Positions 34,934 through 43,166 of a DNA stretch of 64,000 nucleotides are shown here, piece by piece. A program made the translations under genes and the position numbers. The notes under the pieces were generated by a model. The model saw only the letters and a list, made by a program, of their open reading frames with translations, had not been told where the DNA came from and ran no database searches. The first letter of the stretch is position 1. Each line of letters begins with the position of its first letter. This stretch comes from Paenarthrobacter ureafaciens (lineage in GTDB: Bacteria; Actinomycetota; Actinomycetes; Actinomycetales; Micrococcaceae), in NCBI RefSeq assembly GCF_004028095.1, contig NZ_SBHM01000007.1:186001-250000 (forward strand), written 5' to 3'.

Positions 34934-35613
34934 CCCTCACCCCGTCGCACCGACCGGTCCTCGCCGACGAGGTTACCGCCAAGCTGCGGGACATGATCAA
35001 GTCCGGCGAATGGCCCTTGCAGGAGCGGATCCCCGCCGAACCTGAGCTCATGGCCACCCTGGGGGTCTCCCGCGGAACACTGCGCGAAGCCATCAAGGCG
35101 CTGGCCCACACCGGCATGCTGGAAGTCCGCCGCGGCGACGGCACCTACGTGCGGGCCAACAGCGAGATCCTCGGTGCTGCCCAGCGGATCTACCGCGAGC
35201 ACACGCAGGAACACATCGTGGAAGTCCGGCTCGGCCTGGACACCCAAGCGGCCCGGCTGGCAACCAAGCACGCCACTGCCGGGGACATCGCCGAGATGCG
35301 CCGGCTCCTGTCCGTCCGGCATGATTCCTGGAATTCCGGGGATTACGCCGCGTGGGCCCGTGCCGACTGGGAATTCCACGAGTGCGTGGCCAAGGCTTCC
35401 GGCAATCCGCTGCTTCATCAGTTGTACGCGTCGTTCGGGGGCGTGTTCCACAACGATCTCCTCCGCCAGCAGCGCAACGACGGTTTCAACGGTCTGCCCA
35501 CCGAAGGCCACGACCAACTGGTTGAGGCCATCGAAGCCCGGGATCCGGAGGCCGCTGTAGCTACCGTCTACCGGAACCTGGACTTCTGCGCTGACAAGAG
35601 CCCGTCAGACTGA
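34930..35613 (+). CDS. GntR family (FCD) transcriptional regulator
   Basis: The 227-residue protein starts at the ATG at 34930, overlapping the MFS stop. The winged helix is at 10-75: LRDMIKSGEWPLQERIPAEPELMATLGVSRGTLREAIKALAHTGMLEVRRGDGTYVRANS. The FCD effector domain follows, with the metal-type residues in EVRLGLDTQAARLAT, ARADWEFHECVAKASGN and GHDQLVEAIEARD. It likely represses the coupled MFS transporter through the palindrome at 33633. Its 3' end overlaps the convergent MBL-rhodanese gene by 9 bp. Confidence 0.93.
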   Translation: MTLTPSHRPVLADEVTAKLRDMIKSGEWPLQERIPAEPELMATLGVSRGTLREAIKALAHTGMLEVRRGDGTYVRANSEILGAAQRIYREHTQEHIVEVRLGLDTQAARLATKHATAGDIAEMRRLLSVRHDSWNSGDYAAWARADWEFHECVAKASGNPLLHQLYASFGGVFHNDLLRQQRNDGFNGLPTEGHDQLVEAIEARDPEAAVATVYRNLDFCADKSPSD

Positions 35614-36999
35614 ATCCTGCCGGCTGAGCGGGACTCCTGCCGCCGCAGCATCACGATACTTGGCATCAACCAGCACCACGTCGCGGCCCGCCCGGTCCAA
35701 CAAGCTCGCGGCAACGCTTGCCCGGTACCCCGTGGCACAATGCACCCAGATCCTGGCCTGCGGCAATCCGTCCATCCGCCGCAGCAGCTCATACACCGGG
35801 ACGTTGATGGCACCATCCACGTGCGACGCCTTGTATTCGTCCGGCCTGCGCACATCCAGGACCAGGTCCCCCGGCTGCCTCTCCCTCAACAACACGGTCC
35901 AGTCGCCGTGCGGATAGGAGGAGTGCGGGACGCCCGGGGCAAGTCTGCTGAGCCCGTTGCCGGCGTCCCCGTCAGGCCCGACGGCGGCATCCGGGCTGTC
36001 GATGCCGATCCTCGCCAGATCGCGGATCGCCTTTTCGACCTCGGTGCGTGATCCCAGAAGCGTCAAGGGCTGTTCCCACGGGATTACCCAGCCGAGGTAG
36101 CTGGTGAAGTTGGAGTCGTTCCCGTATTCGAACCCCACACTGCCGTTCAAGTGGTCGTCCGCGAAGGCTATCCGGCGCCGGAGATCCACCACCCACTCCC
36201 CCGAGCCGAGCCGTCGGCCGAGTTCTTCCGGGTCCACCGAGTCCGGAACACTCAACTCCGCAGGACCCGGACCCGCAGCATTGAGCGGGCTCATGTGGGC
36301 GTAGTAGGCAGGGTAGGCGGTGATGTTCTCCAGGAGCTCGGCCACAAAATGTTCCTCGCTCGGGTCCGTCAGGGCATGGTTGGAGGCGGACTGCTCCGCG
36401 AGGGTGGAGGCATTCGCACGGCTCGCCGGTCCAATGGAGCAGAACGATCCAAAACCATGGGTTGGATACAGCGCAGCCTCCGGAGCAGCTGATGACACCA
36501 GTTTCCGCACCGACGAGTACTGAGCGTGGGCCAAGGTCGCGGTGTCCTCGGGAGAGACGAGGTCCGTCCGCCCCACCGAGCCATAAAGTAAGCTGCCGCC
36601 GGAAAACACGGCCTCCATGCCGCCGTCGTGCGTGTCCTCCCGCACCACGTACGCCAGGTGCGTGTGCGTGTGCCCCGGCGTCGCAACCACGCGCACGGTG
36701 AGCCTGCCCACCTGCAGCACGTGCCCGTCGGAGACCGGAGAACGGTTGAAGGAAACGTTGTCTGCGGCGTTGACCAGGTACTCGGCCCCGAGCTTCCCGG
36801 CGAGGACCAGGCCTCCGGTGACGTAATCGTTGTGGAGGTGGGTTTCGGCCACATGCGTGATACGGACACCCGCTGTGCGCGCGGCTTCCTCCACGCGGTC
36901 GGTGTCGCGCTGGGGGTCGATCACCAACGCAACTGAGCCGTCGTGGACGAGGTAGGTGCGGTCACCCAACTGGGGCGTTTCGATGACGACGACGTCCAT
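35605..36999 (-). CDS. Metallo-beta-lactamase fold / double rhodanese protein
   Basis: The 464-residue protein begins with a glyoxalase-II-like MBL domain: VAETHLHNDYVTG (residues about 50-62), VRVVATPGHTHTHLAYVV and ALYPTHGFGSFC. HLHND replaces the usual HxHxDH, as in sulfur-dioxygenase or CstB-like enzymes. Two rhodanese domains follow (about 255-360 and 370-460). Only the second shows the catalytic Cys, in WVHCATGYRASVAASLL. The architecture suggests a role in persulfide or thiosulfate handling, possibly detoxifying sulfide (inference). It converges with the GntR gene. Confidence 0.85.
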   Translation of the reverse strand: MDVVVIETPQLGDRTYLVHDGSVALVIDPQRDTDRVEEAARTAGVRITHVAETHLHNDYVTGGLVLAGKLGAEYLVNAADNVSFNRSPVSDGHVLQVGRLTVRVVATPGHTHTHLAYVVREDTHDGGMEAVFSGGSLLYGSVGRTDLVSPEDTATLAHAQYSSVRKLVSSAAPEAALYPTHGFGSFCSIGPASRANASTLAEQSASNHALTDPSEEHFVAELLENITAYPAYYAHMSPLNAAGPGPAELSVPDSVDPEELGRRLGSGEWVVDLRRRIAFADDHLNGSVGFEYGNDSNFTSYLGWVIPWEQPLTLLGSRTEVEKAIRDLARIGIDSPDAAVGPDGDAGNGLSRLAPGVPHSSYPHGDWTVLLRERQPGDLVLDVRRPDEYKASHVDGAINVPVYELLRRMDGLPQARIWVHCATGYRASVAASLLDRAGRDVVLVDAKYRDAAAAGVPLSRQDSV

Positions 37000-37030
37000 G
37001 ATTCAGGGTACCGCCGCGGTGCGTTGGGAG

Positions 37031-37088
37031 GGCTTTAAGCGGGACTTAAAGCCAACAGCGGGGCCACTCAACCAGAGCGGCCCCGCTG
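37031..37088. terminator. Two stem-loops between FprA-like copy 2 and the MBL-rhodanese gene
   Basis: GGCTTTAA and TTAAAGCC pair at 37031-37053. CAGCGGGGCC (37056-37065) pairs with GGCCCCGCTG (37079-37088) around 13 bases. They lie 3' of the FprA-like gene. No T tract is clear, so termination is only likely. Confidence 0.5.
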
Positions 37089-37124
37089 AATCAGCGAGCT
37101 TCAGAACTGCGCTGAACCTGTGCT

Positions 37125-38591
37125 TCAGACCTGCGCGGAAACACCGTCGCGGGAAATGTCCACCATGTCCTCGCGCGGCACAACCTTGATGCGCTCACGA
37201 GTAACCTCCACACCGTGCGAACCGCCGGCTTCGGTGGCTGCTGTGCCGAGGGCGAGCTCGTGGGCATCCAGTGCCAGCCAGCCTTCCCAGCTGGTGAACT
37301 TCACGTCGCGGGCCTCCAGGAGTTCCACCACTGCGTCGACTTCGGGAACCTCGGCGAGCGGCAGGTTTTCCCGGTCCTCGAGCAGGTAGGTGACCGTTTC
37401 CAGGGCGTCACCCTTGGTGTGGCCGATGAGGCCCACAGGACCACGCTTGATCCAACCCGTGGCGTAGAGGCCCGGAACGTGCTGGCCGTCAGCGTCCAAC
37501 ACGCGGCCGCCGTCGTTGGTGATGACGCCCTTCTTGTGGTCGAACTCGACGTCCGGCAGGGCGGAACCGAAGTAGCCGATGGCGCGGTACACGGCCTGGA
37601 CCGGGTAGTCGATGAACTCGCCGGTGCCGCGGGCGTTGCCCGTGCCGTCCAGCTCGGTGCGCTCGAACTTGATGCCGGCAACCTTGCCCGGAGTTTCCGG
37701 GGAATCGACAATCTCCACCGGGCTGTGCAGGAAGTGCAGGTGGAGGCGGCGGGAAGCCGTGAGCTCGGAGAGGTCCTCGGGCTGCTCGGCGATCCAGTTG
37801 GTGAGCGTTCCAACCATGGTCTTGGTCTGGTTGTTCGTCTGGATCTGGCGGTCGGACTCTTCGTCGAACTCGAAGTCTTCGGCGTAGAGGATGATGTCCA
37901 CGTCCTTGGAGTGCGACAGTTCACGCAGCTCCAGCGGGGTGAACTTCACCTGCGCCGGGCCGCGGCGGCCGAAGACGTGGACATCCGTGACCGGGGAGTT
38001 CTTCAGGCCGGCGTAGACGTTGTCCGGGATTTCGGTGACCAGGAGGTCATCGGCGTGCTTGGAAAGGACACGGGCCACGTCCAGGGCCACGTTGCCGTTT
38101 CCGAGGACGGCGATTTCCTTGGCGTCCAGCGGCCATTCGCGGGGAACGTCCGGGTGGCCGTCGTACCAGGAAACGAAGTCGGCGCCGCCGAACGAGCCCT
38201 CCAGCTCGATGCCCGGAATATTCAGGTCCGCGTCCTTGATGGCGCCCGTGGCGAAGATGACGGCGTCGTAGTGCTTGCGCAGGTCCTCGATGGAGAGGTC
38301 AGTGCCGTAGTCAACGTTGCCGAAGAAGCGGATGTCGCCGCGGTCCAGCACCTTGTGGAGGGCATTGACGATGCCCTTGATGCGGGGGTGGTCCGGTGCA
38401 ACGCCGTAGCGGATGAGGCCGTACGGGGCGGGGTAACGGTCAAAGAGGTCAATGCTGACGTTGAGTTCGCCGCTCTTGACGGCCTCGCTCTTGGTCAGGA
38501 TGTCAGCTGCGTACACGCCGGCCGGGCCGGAGCCGATGACGGCGACGCGAAGCGGACGGTCCGCAGAACCTACGGGGGTGCTAATTGACAC
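37125..38591 (-). CDS. FAD-dependent ferredoxin/adrenodoxin-NADP+ reductase (FprA-like), copy 2
   Basis: The 488-residue protein starts at GTG 38591 (VSISTPVGSADRPL), with AAGGAA upstream. It is very similar to the copy at 26167 throughout: GSGPAGVYAADIL for FAD, EIAVLGNGNVALDVARVLSKH for NADP, VHVFGRRGPAQVKFT and YATGWIKRGPVGLIGHTKGDALETV. It lies 98 bp upstream of the siroheme synthase gene, on the same strand. This position supports a link with sulfite or nitrite reduction, since ferredoxin is the electron donor there. Having two nearly equal paralogues 10 kb apart is unusual. Confidence 0.9.
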   Translation of the reverse strand: MSISTPVGSADRPLRVAVIGSGPAGVYAADILTKSEAVKSGELNVSIDLFDRYPAPYGLIRYGVAPDHPRIKGIVNALHKVLDRGDIRFFGNVDYGTDLSIEDLRKHYDAVIFATGAIKDADLNIPGIELEGSFGGADFVSWYDGHPDVPREWPLDAKEIAVLGNGNVALDVARVLSKHADDLLVTEIPDNVYAGLKNSPVTDVHVFGRRGPAQVKFTPLELRELSHSKDVDIILYAEDFEFDEESDRQIQTNNQTKTMVGTLTNWIAEQPEDLSELTASRRLHLHFLHSPVEIVDSPETPGKVAGIKFERTELDGTGNARGTGEFIDYPVQAVYRAIGYFGSALPDVEFDHKKGVITNDGGRVLDADGQHVPGLYATGWIKRGPVGLIGHTKGDALETVTYLLEDRENLPLAEVPEVDAVVELLEARDVKFTSWEGWLALDAHELALGTAATEAGGSHGVEVTRERIKVVPREDMVDISRDGVSAQV

Positions 38592-38689
38592 GGCTGTGTT
38601 CCTTCTTCTCTGTCCACCCAACTGAGTCGCAATTGTGCGCGTTTTGAGGGCTCAAAACGTGCTTAAGTGCTACCTGGTTGGGCCGGGGG

Positions 38690-39952
38690 CTAGTTGGTGC
38701 GGACGCGGGGACGGTTGGGGGTAATGGTGCTGTAGTCAGCGGTCTTGAAATGTTCCGGGGCGAAGGGGCTGACGCGGACAACATCGCCGATGACAATGAC
38801 CGCTGGATTAGCCACGCCCACGGCTTCCGCTTGGTCGGCGATGGTACCCAGCGTGCCGATCGTGACGCGCTGTTCCGGCAAATAGCCCTTTTCTACGATA
38901 CCTACTGGAGTGTCCAAAGGCAGACCCGAGGCAGCCAGCGCCGCCGCAGAATCACGCAATTGCGCCACTCCCATGAGCAACACCACAGTATGGTCCGGGC
39001 GTGCGGGGACTTCGGACAGCTCTTCATGACCGGTCACGACGCTGAAGCCCTTGGCCAGTCCGCGGTGCGTGACCGGAATACCGGCGGCAGCGGGAACGGA
39101 GATCGCGGAGGTTACGCCGGACACCACTTCAACCCCGACGCCGTTCTGCCGGCAGAATTCTGCTTCCTCACCGCCGCGCCCCAGGACATAGGGGTCACCG
39201 CCTTTGAGGCGGACCACCCGGTTGCCCTTCAAGGCCTCCTCGACGAGGATGCGGTTGATCTCCAACTGTGGAACCGGATGGTGGCCCGGTGTTTTGCCGA
39301 CCTCAATAATGCGGACGTCGGGGGCAAGCTCCTTCAGCAGCTCGCGCGGTCCAAGACGATCAGCAACCACGACGTCGGCCTGGCCCAGGAGGCGCCGACC
39401 GCGGACTGTGATGAGTCCCGAGTCGCCAGGTCCGCCGCCAATCAGGGCTACGGAACCCTTGTCTTCGGGCTTGCGGTGGCGGCGCAGGGGAAGATCGCCC
39501 GTTTCCAAGGCGGTGGCAACGGCGTCGCGCAGGGCCATTGCACGGCGCGGGTCTCCCCCGGCGTTGATGGCGATCTTGACGTCGTCCACCTCGGCCACGG
39601 CCGGGGTCCATGCAGCGGAAGCTTCGTGGTCGGAAGCGTTGACGCACCAAATGCGCTGCGCCTCGGCGTCGGCGGCTACCCGGGTGTCCACAGCGGCAGT
39701 CCCCGTTGCAGTCTGAACGAACCAGACGCCGTCGAGGTCTTCAGTGCGGTACTCGCGGGGCTCCCAAGCGAGCAGCCCGGAATCCACCAGGGCGCGGAGT
39801 TTTTCGGAGGCAACGGGAGCGACCACCGTAACTTTCGCGCCGGCGTCGAGCAGTCCCTTGGCGCGGCGTGCCGCGACGGGCCCGCCGCCCACAACCAGCA
39901 CCGGGCGGCCGAGAAGGCGCAGCGCGGTGGGGTAGATGTCCTGTATTGCCAT
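38690..39952 (-). CDS. cysG: Siroheme synthase (precorrin-2 dehydrogenase/ferrochelatase and uroporphyrinogen-III methyltransferase)
   Basis: The 420-residue protein fuses two functions. The N-terminal Rossmann part ([25 protein letters not shown] and [11 protein letters not shown]) is precorrin-2 dehydrogenase. The C-terminal 240 residues are a SUMT-type methyltransferase: [55 protein letters not shown] and [20 protein letters not shown]. The start at 39952 has no clear Shine-Dalgarno and may be leaderless. It makes siroheme, the cofactor of the sulfite reductase in this window. It lies on the same strand as the FprA-like gene that precedes it. Confidence 0.93.
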   Translation of the reverse strand: MAIQDIYPTALRLLGRPVLVVGGGPVAARRAKGLLDAGAKVTVVAPVASEKLRALVDSGLLAWEPREYRTEDLDGVWFVQTATGTAAVDTRVAADAEAQRIWCVNASDHEASAAWTPAVAEVDDVKIAINAGGDPRRAMALRDAVATALETGDLPLRRHRKPEDKGSVALIGGGPGDSGLITVRGRRLLGQADVVVADRLGPRELLKELAPDVRIIEVGKTPGHHPVPQLEINRILVEEALKGNRVVRLKGGDPYVLGRGGEEAEFCRQNGVGVEVVSGVTSAISVPAAAGIPVTHRGLAKGFSVVTGHEELSEVPARPDHTVVLLMGVAQLRDSAAALAASGLPLDTPVGIVEKGYLPEQRVTIGTLGTIADQAEAVGVANPAVIVIGDVVRVSPFAPEHFKTADYSTITPNRPRVRTN

Positions 39953-40040
39953 GAAAAAACTGTAGGGCGGCGCCGTAACACGCTTCAAAGGCCCGGACAC
40001 ACCCGGTAACGCTGGGTAATGCGGCGTCACAAACAGCGTC

Positions 40041-40841
40041 CTAGAACACCGACCAGCCGGTACGGGTAGTGAATTCATCCAGTGCAGCCACACCTGCCAC
40101 TGAGTTCCCGGACCTCCCCAGGCCTGGGCTCCACACACTGACTGCACACTTGTTGGGAACCACGGCCACGATGCCGCCGCCGACGCCGCTCTTGCCCGGC
40201 AGGCCGACGCGGTAAGCGAACTCACCCGCCGCGTCATAGGCACCGCACGTCAGCATGACCGCATTGACCCGTTTGGTCTGGGCCGGCGAGAGCACCAGCG
40301 TTCCGTCGGCGCCAAGTCCATTGGACGCCAGGAAGCGGGCCAAGGAAGCGTTCCTGTGTCCCCTGCCGAGCTCGGATGCCGCCACGCGGTGGTCCGTATC
40401 TACCGAGGCGTTCCCGGATTCCCGCCGCATCAGCTCCCGCACTGCTCTTGCAGCGTTCCCGGTCAGGCTCAGCAACCTGTCCGTGACGACAATGGCTCCC
40501 GCGTTGATGAACGGGTTGCGGGGTATGCCGTTCTCGCTCTCGAGCTGAACAAGTGAATTGAAGGGGTTGCCGGACGGCTCACGGAAAACGCGCTTCCAAA
40601 TGCCATCGCCGTCGTTGGATAGCACCAAGGCCAGGGCAAAGACCTTGGAGATGCTTTGGATGGAGAACTCCACATGGGCATCCCCGGCTGAGAAGACCTC
40701 ACCTTCCCTGGTGACCAGTGAGATCCCGAACTGGTTCGGTTCCACTGCGCCGAGCTGAGGGCTGCCTTGGTCAGCCCCCTCCTCATTGAAGGGGCATACA
40801 GATGCGCCGGAGGTGTTCCCTCGGGAGCGCACAGCCAGCAA
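40041..40841 (-). CDS. glsA: Glutaminase with short, divergent N-terminus
   Basis: The 266-residue protein starts with TTG at 40841; no ATG is available before an upstream stop. The serine-type catalytic core is present: FSIQSISKVF (SxxK), NPFINAGAIVVTD, then NKRVNAVMLTCGAYDAAGEFAYRVGLPGKSGVGGGI. Typical family members have about 305-330 residues and carry a conserved N-terminal YIPxLA segment; only its end (SPQLGAVEPNQFGISL) aligns and Tyr-Ile-Pro is missing. It hydrolyses glutamine to glutamate. It follows the LLM gene by 18 bp. It may be a shortened or partly degraded form. Confidence 0.82.
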   Translation of the reverse strand: MLAVRSRGNTSGASVCPFNEEGADQGSPQLGAVEPNQFGISLVTREGEVFSAGDAHVEFSIQSISKVFALALVLSNDGDGIWKRVFREPSGNPFNSLVQLESENGIPRNPFINAGAIVVTDRLLSLTGNAARAVRELMRRESGNASVDTDHRVAASELGRGHRNASLARFLASNGLGADGTLVLSPAQTKRVNAVMLTCGAYDAAGEFAYRVGLPGKSGVGGGIVAVVPNKCAVSVWSPGLGRSGNSVAGVAALDEFTTRTGWSVF

Positions 40842-40859
40842 CTCTACCGGCGTTCAGGG

Positions 40860-41915
40860 CTAAGCCCCCATGACCGCTGGCGTCCAGCCGATAGCAGGCG
40901 CAATGTGCTTGGCGACATTGCTCAGGAGTTTGGCGTTGTATTCCACACCCAGCTGGTTTGGAACCGTGAGCAGCAGGGTGTCGGCGGACTGCACCGCAGC
41001 GTCCTGGGCGAGCTCTTCCGCCAGTTGCTCCGGTTCGCCGATGTAGCTCTTGCCAAAGCGGGACAACGCACCGTCCAGAATGCCCACCTGATCTTCGCGG
41101 TCCGCCTGTGCACGGAGCCCGAAGTAGTGGTTGTCCTCGGCGTCAACGATGGGGATCACGCTGCGGCTCACAGAGACCCGCGGTTCGAAGTCGTGACCGG
41201 CTTCGGTCCACGCATTGCGGAACATCCGGATCTGCTCGGCCTGAAGCTGGTCGAAGGGAACACCCGTATCTTCGGTCAGCAGTGTTGAGCTCATCAGGTT
41301 CATGCCCTGTTCCGCCGCCCAGACCGCCGTCTTGCGCGTGCCGGCGCCCCACCATATCCGCTGCGGAAGCCCGGGCGACTGTGGCTGGATGGGCAACAGC
41401 CCGGTGGCTCCCCCGGCGTAGTGCGGATCCGCTTGGGCTACCCCGTGTCCTGCGATGGCCTTGCGGAACAATGCCGTATGCCGGCGCGCCATGTCACCGC
41501 TGTCTTCGCCGTCGGCCGGGACATAGCCAAAGTTGGCGGCACCGTTGAGGGCGGGCTCGGGTGAACCGCGGCTCACTCCGAGCTGCAGGCGGCCGTCGCT
41601 GATGAGGTCCGCGGCGGCAGCCTCCTCGGCCATGTAAAGAGGGTTCTCGTAGCGCATATCAATCACCCCGGTGCCGATCTCGATCCGGCTGGTGCGTGCC
41701 GCAATGGCGCTCAGAAGCGGGAAGGGCGAGGCCTGCTGCCGGGCGAAGTGGTGCACTCGGAAGAAAGCGCCGTCGATGCCTGCCTCCTCGGCGGCGACCG
41801 CGAGTTCAATTCCCTGCTTCAGCGCCTCGCCTGCGGTGGGAACACGGGAACCCGGTACGCGGGCCCAGTGGCCGAAGGAGAGGAACCCGATCCGTTTCTT
41901 GTGCATGTCGAGCAC
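40860..41915 (-). CDS. LLM class flavin-dependent oxidoreductase
   Basis: The 351-residue protein begins with GTG 41915 (an ATG at 41906 is possible). Luciferase-like features are RIGFLSFGHWA, AAEEAGIDGAFFRVHHFARQ, the ITERGTGV-like IGTGVIDMRYENPLYMAEEAAAADLISDGRLQLGVSRGSPEPALNG, and WWGAGTRKTAVWAAEQG. These proteins are F420- or FMN-dependent oxidoreductases; substrate is unknown. It ends directly before the glutaminase gene. The start region has no good ribosome-binding site. Confidence 0.87.
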   Translation of the reverse strand: MLDMHKKRIGFLSFGHWARVPGSRVPTAGEALKQGIELAVAAEEAGIDGAFFRVHHFARQQASPFPLLSAIAARTSRIEIGTGVIDMRYENPLYMAEEAAAADLISDGRLQLGVSRGSPEPALNGAANFGYVPADGEDSGDMARRHTALFRKAIAGHGVAQADPHYAGGATGLLPIQPQSPGLPQRIWWGAGTRKTAVWAAEQGMNLMSSTLLTEDTGVPFDQLQAEQIRMFRNAWTEAGHDFEPRVSVSRSVIPIVDAEDNHYFGLRAQADREDQVGILDGALSRFGKSYIGEPEQLAEELAQDAAVQSADTLLLTVPNQLGVEYNAKLLSNVAKHIAPAIGWTPAVMGA

Positions 41916-41967
41916 AACGCCGGGCTGCGCCTGGTCATTCCACCCAGCCCGCGCCCCGTCCCTTTAT

Positions 41968-42031
41968 CACATAACGCCCCCTTTATCGCATCCCTCTCTC
42001 ACATAACGCCCCCTTTATCCCGTCCCTCTAT
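41968..42031 (-). repeat. 32-bp-period tandem repeat, locus 1
   Basis: The 20-bp segment beginning CACATAACGCCCCC occurs at 41968-41987 and 42000-42019, exactly 32 bp apart. The rest of each unit is similar (TTTATCGCATCCCTCTCT against TTTATCCCGTCCCTCTAT). Read on the minus strand, the unit GTTATGTGAGAGAGGGATG aligns with the array at 43890. It separates the LLM gene from the small gene at 42107. Confidence 0.85.
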
Positions 42032-42106
42032 CACCAGGTGATTGAGGGAAGCCGGGGAGGGGTTGGTATGTGATAGAGCGTGTGGCTCTTGTCGAGAGCG
42101 GCATTA

Positions 42107-42343
42107 CTAAGCTACCGGCGGAGGATCCTCCCCGTTGGCGATGGCTTCGATCCAGTCCACCGCGCCGTCGGTCAGGTGGGGTCCGTCTGTTGAGTCGCCG
42201 GCCCACCACCCGGGCTCCGTGGCGCCTCCTGTTGCGGACATAATCTCGCTGGTCACCAGCGGGGTCAGGGGTTCCCCGTTGTGCGCGATCAGCCAGCTTC
42301 GGGTTTCGGGGCTGACCCGGGGCCACCACTCATGAAGGTTCAC
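42107..42343 (-). CDS. Small hypothetical protein (78 aa)
   Basis: The short protein begins at GTG 42343; the frame remains open upstream and would overlap the HxlR gene, so this start is preferred. It is acidic, with many Trp residues (EWWPRVSPETRSWL, GWWAGDSTDGPHLTDGAVDWIEAIANGEDPPP). This resembles small conserved hypothetical proteins of actinobacteria but I do not recognise a family. It follows the VOC-HxlR pair on the same strand. Confidence 0.5.
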   Translation of the reverse strand: MNLHEWWPRVSPETRSWLIAHNGEPLTPLVTSEIMSATGGATEPGWWAGDSTDGPHLTDGAVDWIEAIANGEDPPPVA

Positions 42344-42395
42344 TCCATTAGTGTCCTGCCCGGGACGTACCCGGTAAAGAGCCGGGTAGTCACCG

Positions 42396-42683
42396 TTAGG
42401 CCTTGGGCTCCTCGCTGCCCCAGCGTCCCAATGCGACGATTGCCTCGCGCAGGGCAAGTCCGCGATCGGTCAACGCATAGGCCCGGGTGTTGTGCCGGAG
42501 CGGCAGGCGCAGTAATACTCCGGCCGCTTCGAGCTCGCGCAGGCGGGTAGCGAGAATGTTTGTCGGTATTCCAAGGTCGCGCTGCAGGTCCCCGTAACGT
42601 TGCGGCCCGTCGAGCAGCCGCTCCACGATGAGCAGGGCCCACCGTGCTCCAACAAGTTCCAGCGCCCCGGCCAGATCGCTCAC
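42396..42683 (-). CDS. HxlR family winged-helix regulator (small)
   Basis: A 95-residue protein that is almost entirely a winged helix: MSDLAGALELVGARWALLIVERL, then GDLQRDLGIPTNILATRLRELEAAGVL and LPLRHNTRAYALTDRG. It begins with GTG 42683 and overlaps the VOC stop by four bases, so the two are translated together. It lacks the N-terminal Cys that some HxlR sensors use. It probably represses the VOC-HxlR operon via the inverted repeat at 43093. Confidence 0.87.
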   Translation of the reverse strand: MSDLAGALELVGARWALLIVERLLDGPQRYGDLQRDLGIPTNILATRLRELEAAGVLLRLPLRHNTRAYALTDRGLALREAIVALGRWGSEEPKA

Positions 42684-43093
42684 TCAGTCGTATCGGCGTC
42701 GGGCTTCATCCAAAACGGCGAGTAGTGGTATCCGTCAGGGTCATCAAACTGGCGCTGGTACATGAATGGGTAGTCGTCGGTGTCACCGATCCGCCCGCCG
42801 GCGGCACGGGCGCGCTCGACCAACTCGTCGACTGCTTCACGGCTGCCAAGGTCAAACGAGACCGTGACCTTCGAAGGCGTCCCGGGTCCGCCGATCAGTT
42901 CCTCGGAGCCGCCGACGCTGGCGTACATTTCGCGGCTGCCGAGCATGACGTATTGATCCGGCGCAATCGCGAAGCATGACACGCTGTGGTCCGACATCTC
43001 GGGGTTAAGGGTCCAGCCAAGGGCTGTGTAAAAGGCAGTTGCGCGCTCGACGTCTTCGACGGGGCAGGTGATGAAGAGGCTCATGCGCCCCAT
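42680..43093 (-). CDS. VOC family protein (HxlR-coupled)
   Basis: The 137-residue protein begins with ATG 43093, or ATG 43084 three codons later. Its frame is open further upstream, but no earlier start is reasonable. It has MSLFITCPVEDVERATAFYTALGWTL, DQYVMLGSREMY and GDTDDYPFMYQRQFDDPDGYHYSPFWMKP, the pattern of the lactoylglutathione-lyase-like VOC family (PhnB/YetH type). The start codon sits in the candidate operator. The enzyme may detoxify an electrophile or antibiotic; its partner regulator is HxlR-like. A dihydrofolate reductase-like gene diverges. Confidence 0.85.
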   Translation of the reverse strand: MGRMSLFITCPVEDVERATAFYTALGWTLNPEMSDHSVSCFAIAPDQYVMLGSREMYASVGGSEELIGGPGTPSKVTVSFDLGSREAVDELVERARAAGGRIGDTDDYPFMYQRQFDDPDGYHYSPFWMKPDADTTE

Positions 43094-43111
43094 ACTTGCA
43101 AAATGCAAGTA
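43093..43111. promoter_or_regulatory. Candidate HxlR operator overlapping the VOC start
   Basis: TACTTGCA and TGCAAGTA are perfect 8-bp inverted arms around AAA. TACT/AGTA ends at this spacing resemble known YodB/HxlR boxes. The first base of the VOC start codon is inside the left arm, and the HxlR gene is the second cistron. The promoter would have to lie upstream of or within it. Autoregulation is inferred. Confidence 0.65.
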
Positions 43112-43166
43112 AGGCGTCAAGGGTGGAAGGGTCAATGCATGGGCGCAGCGGGGCTAGAATCAGCCA

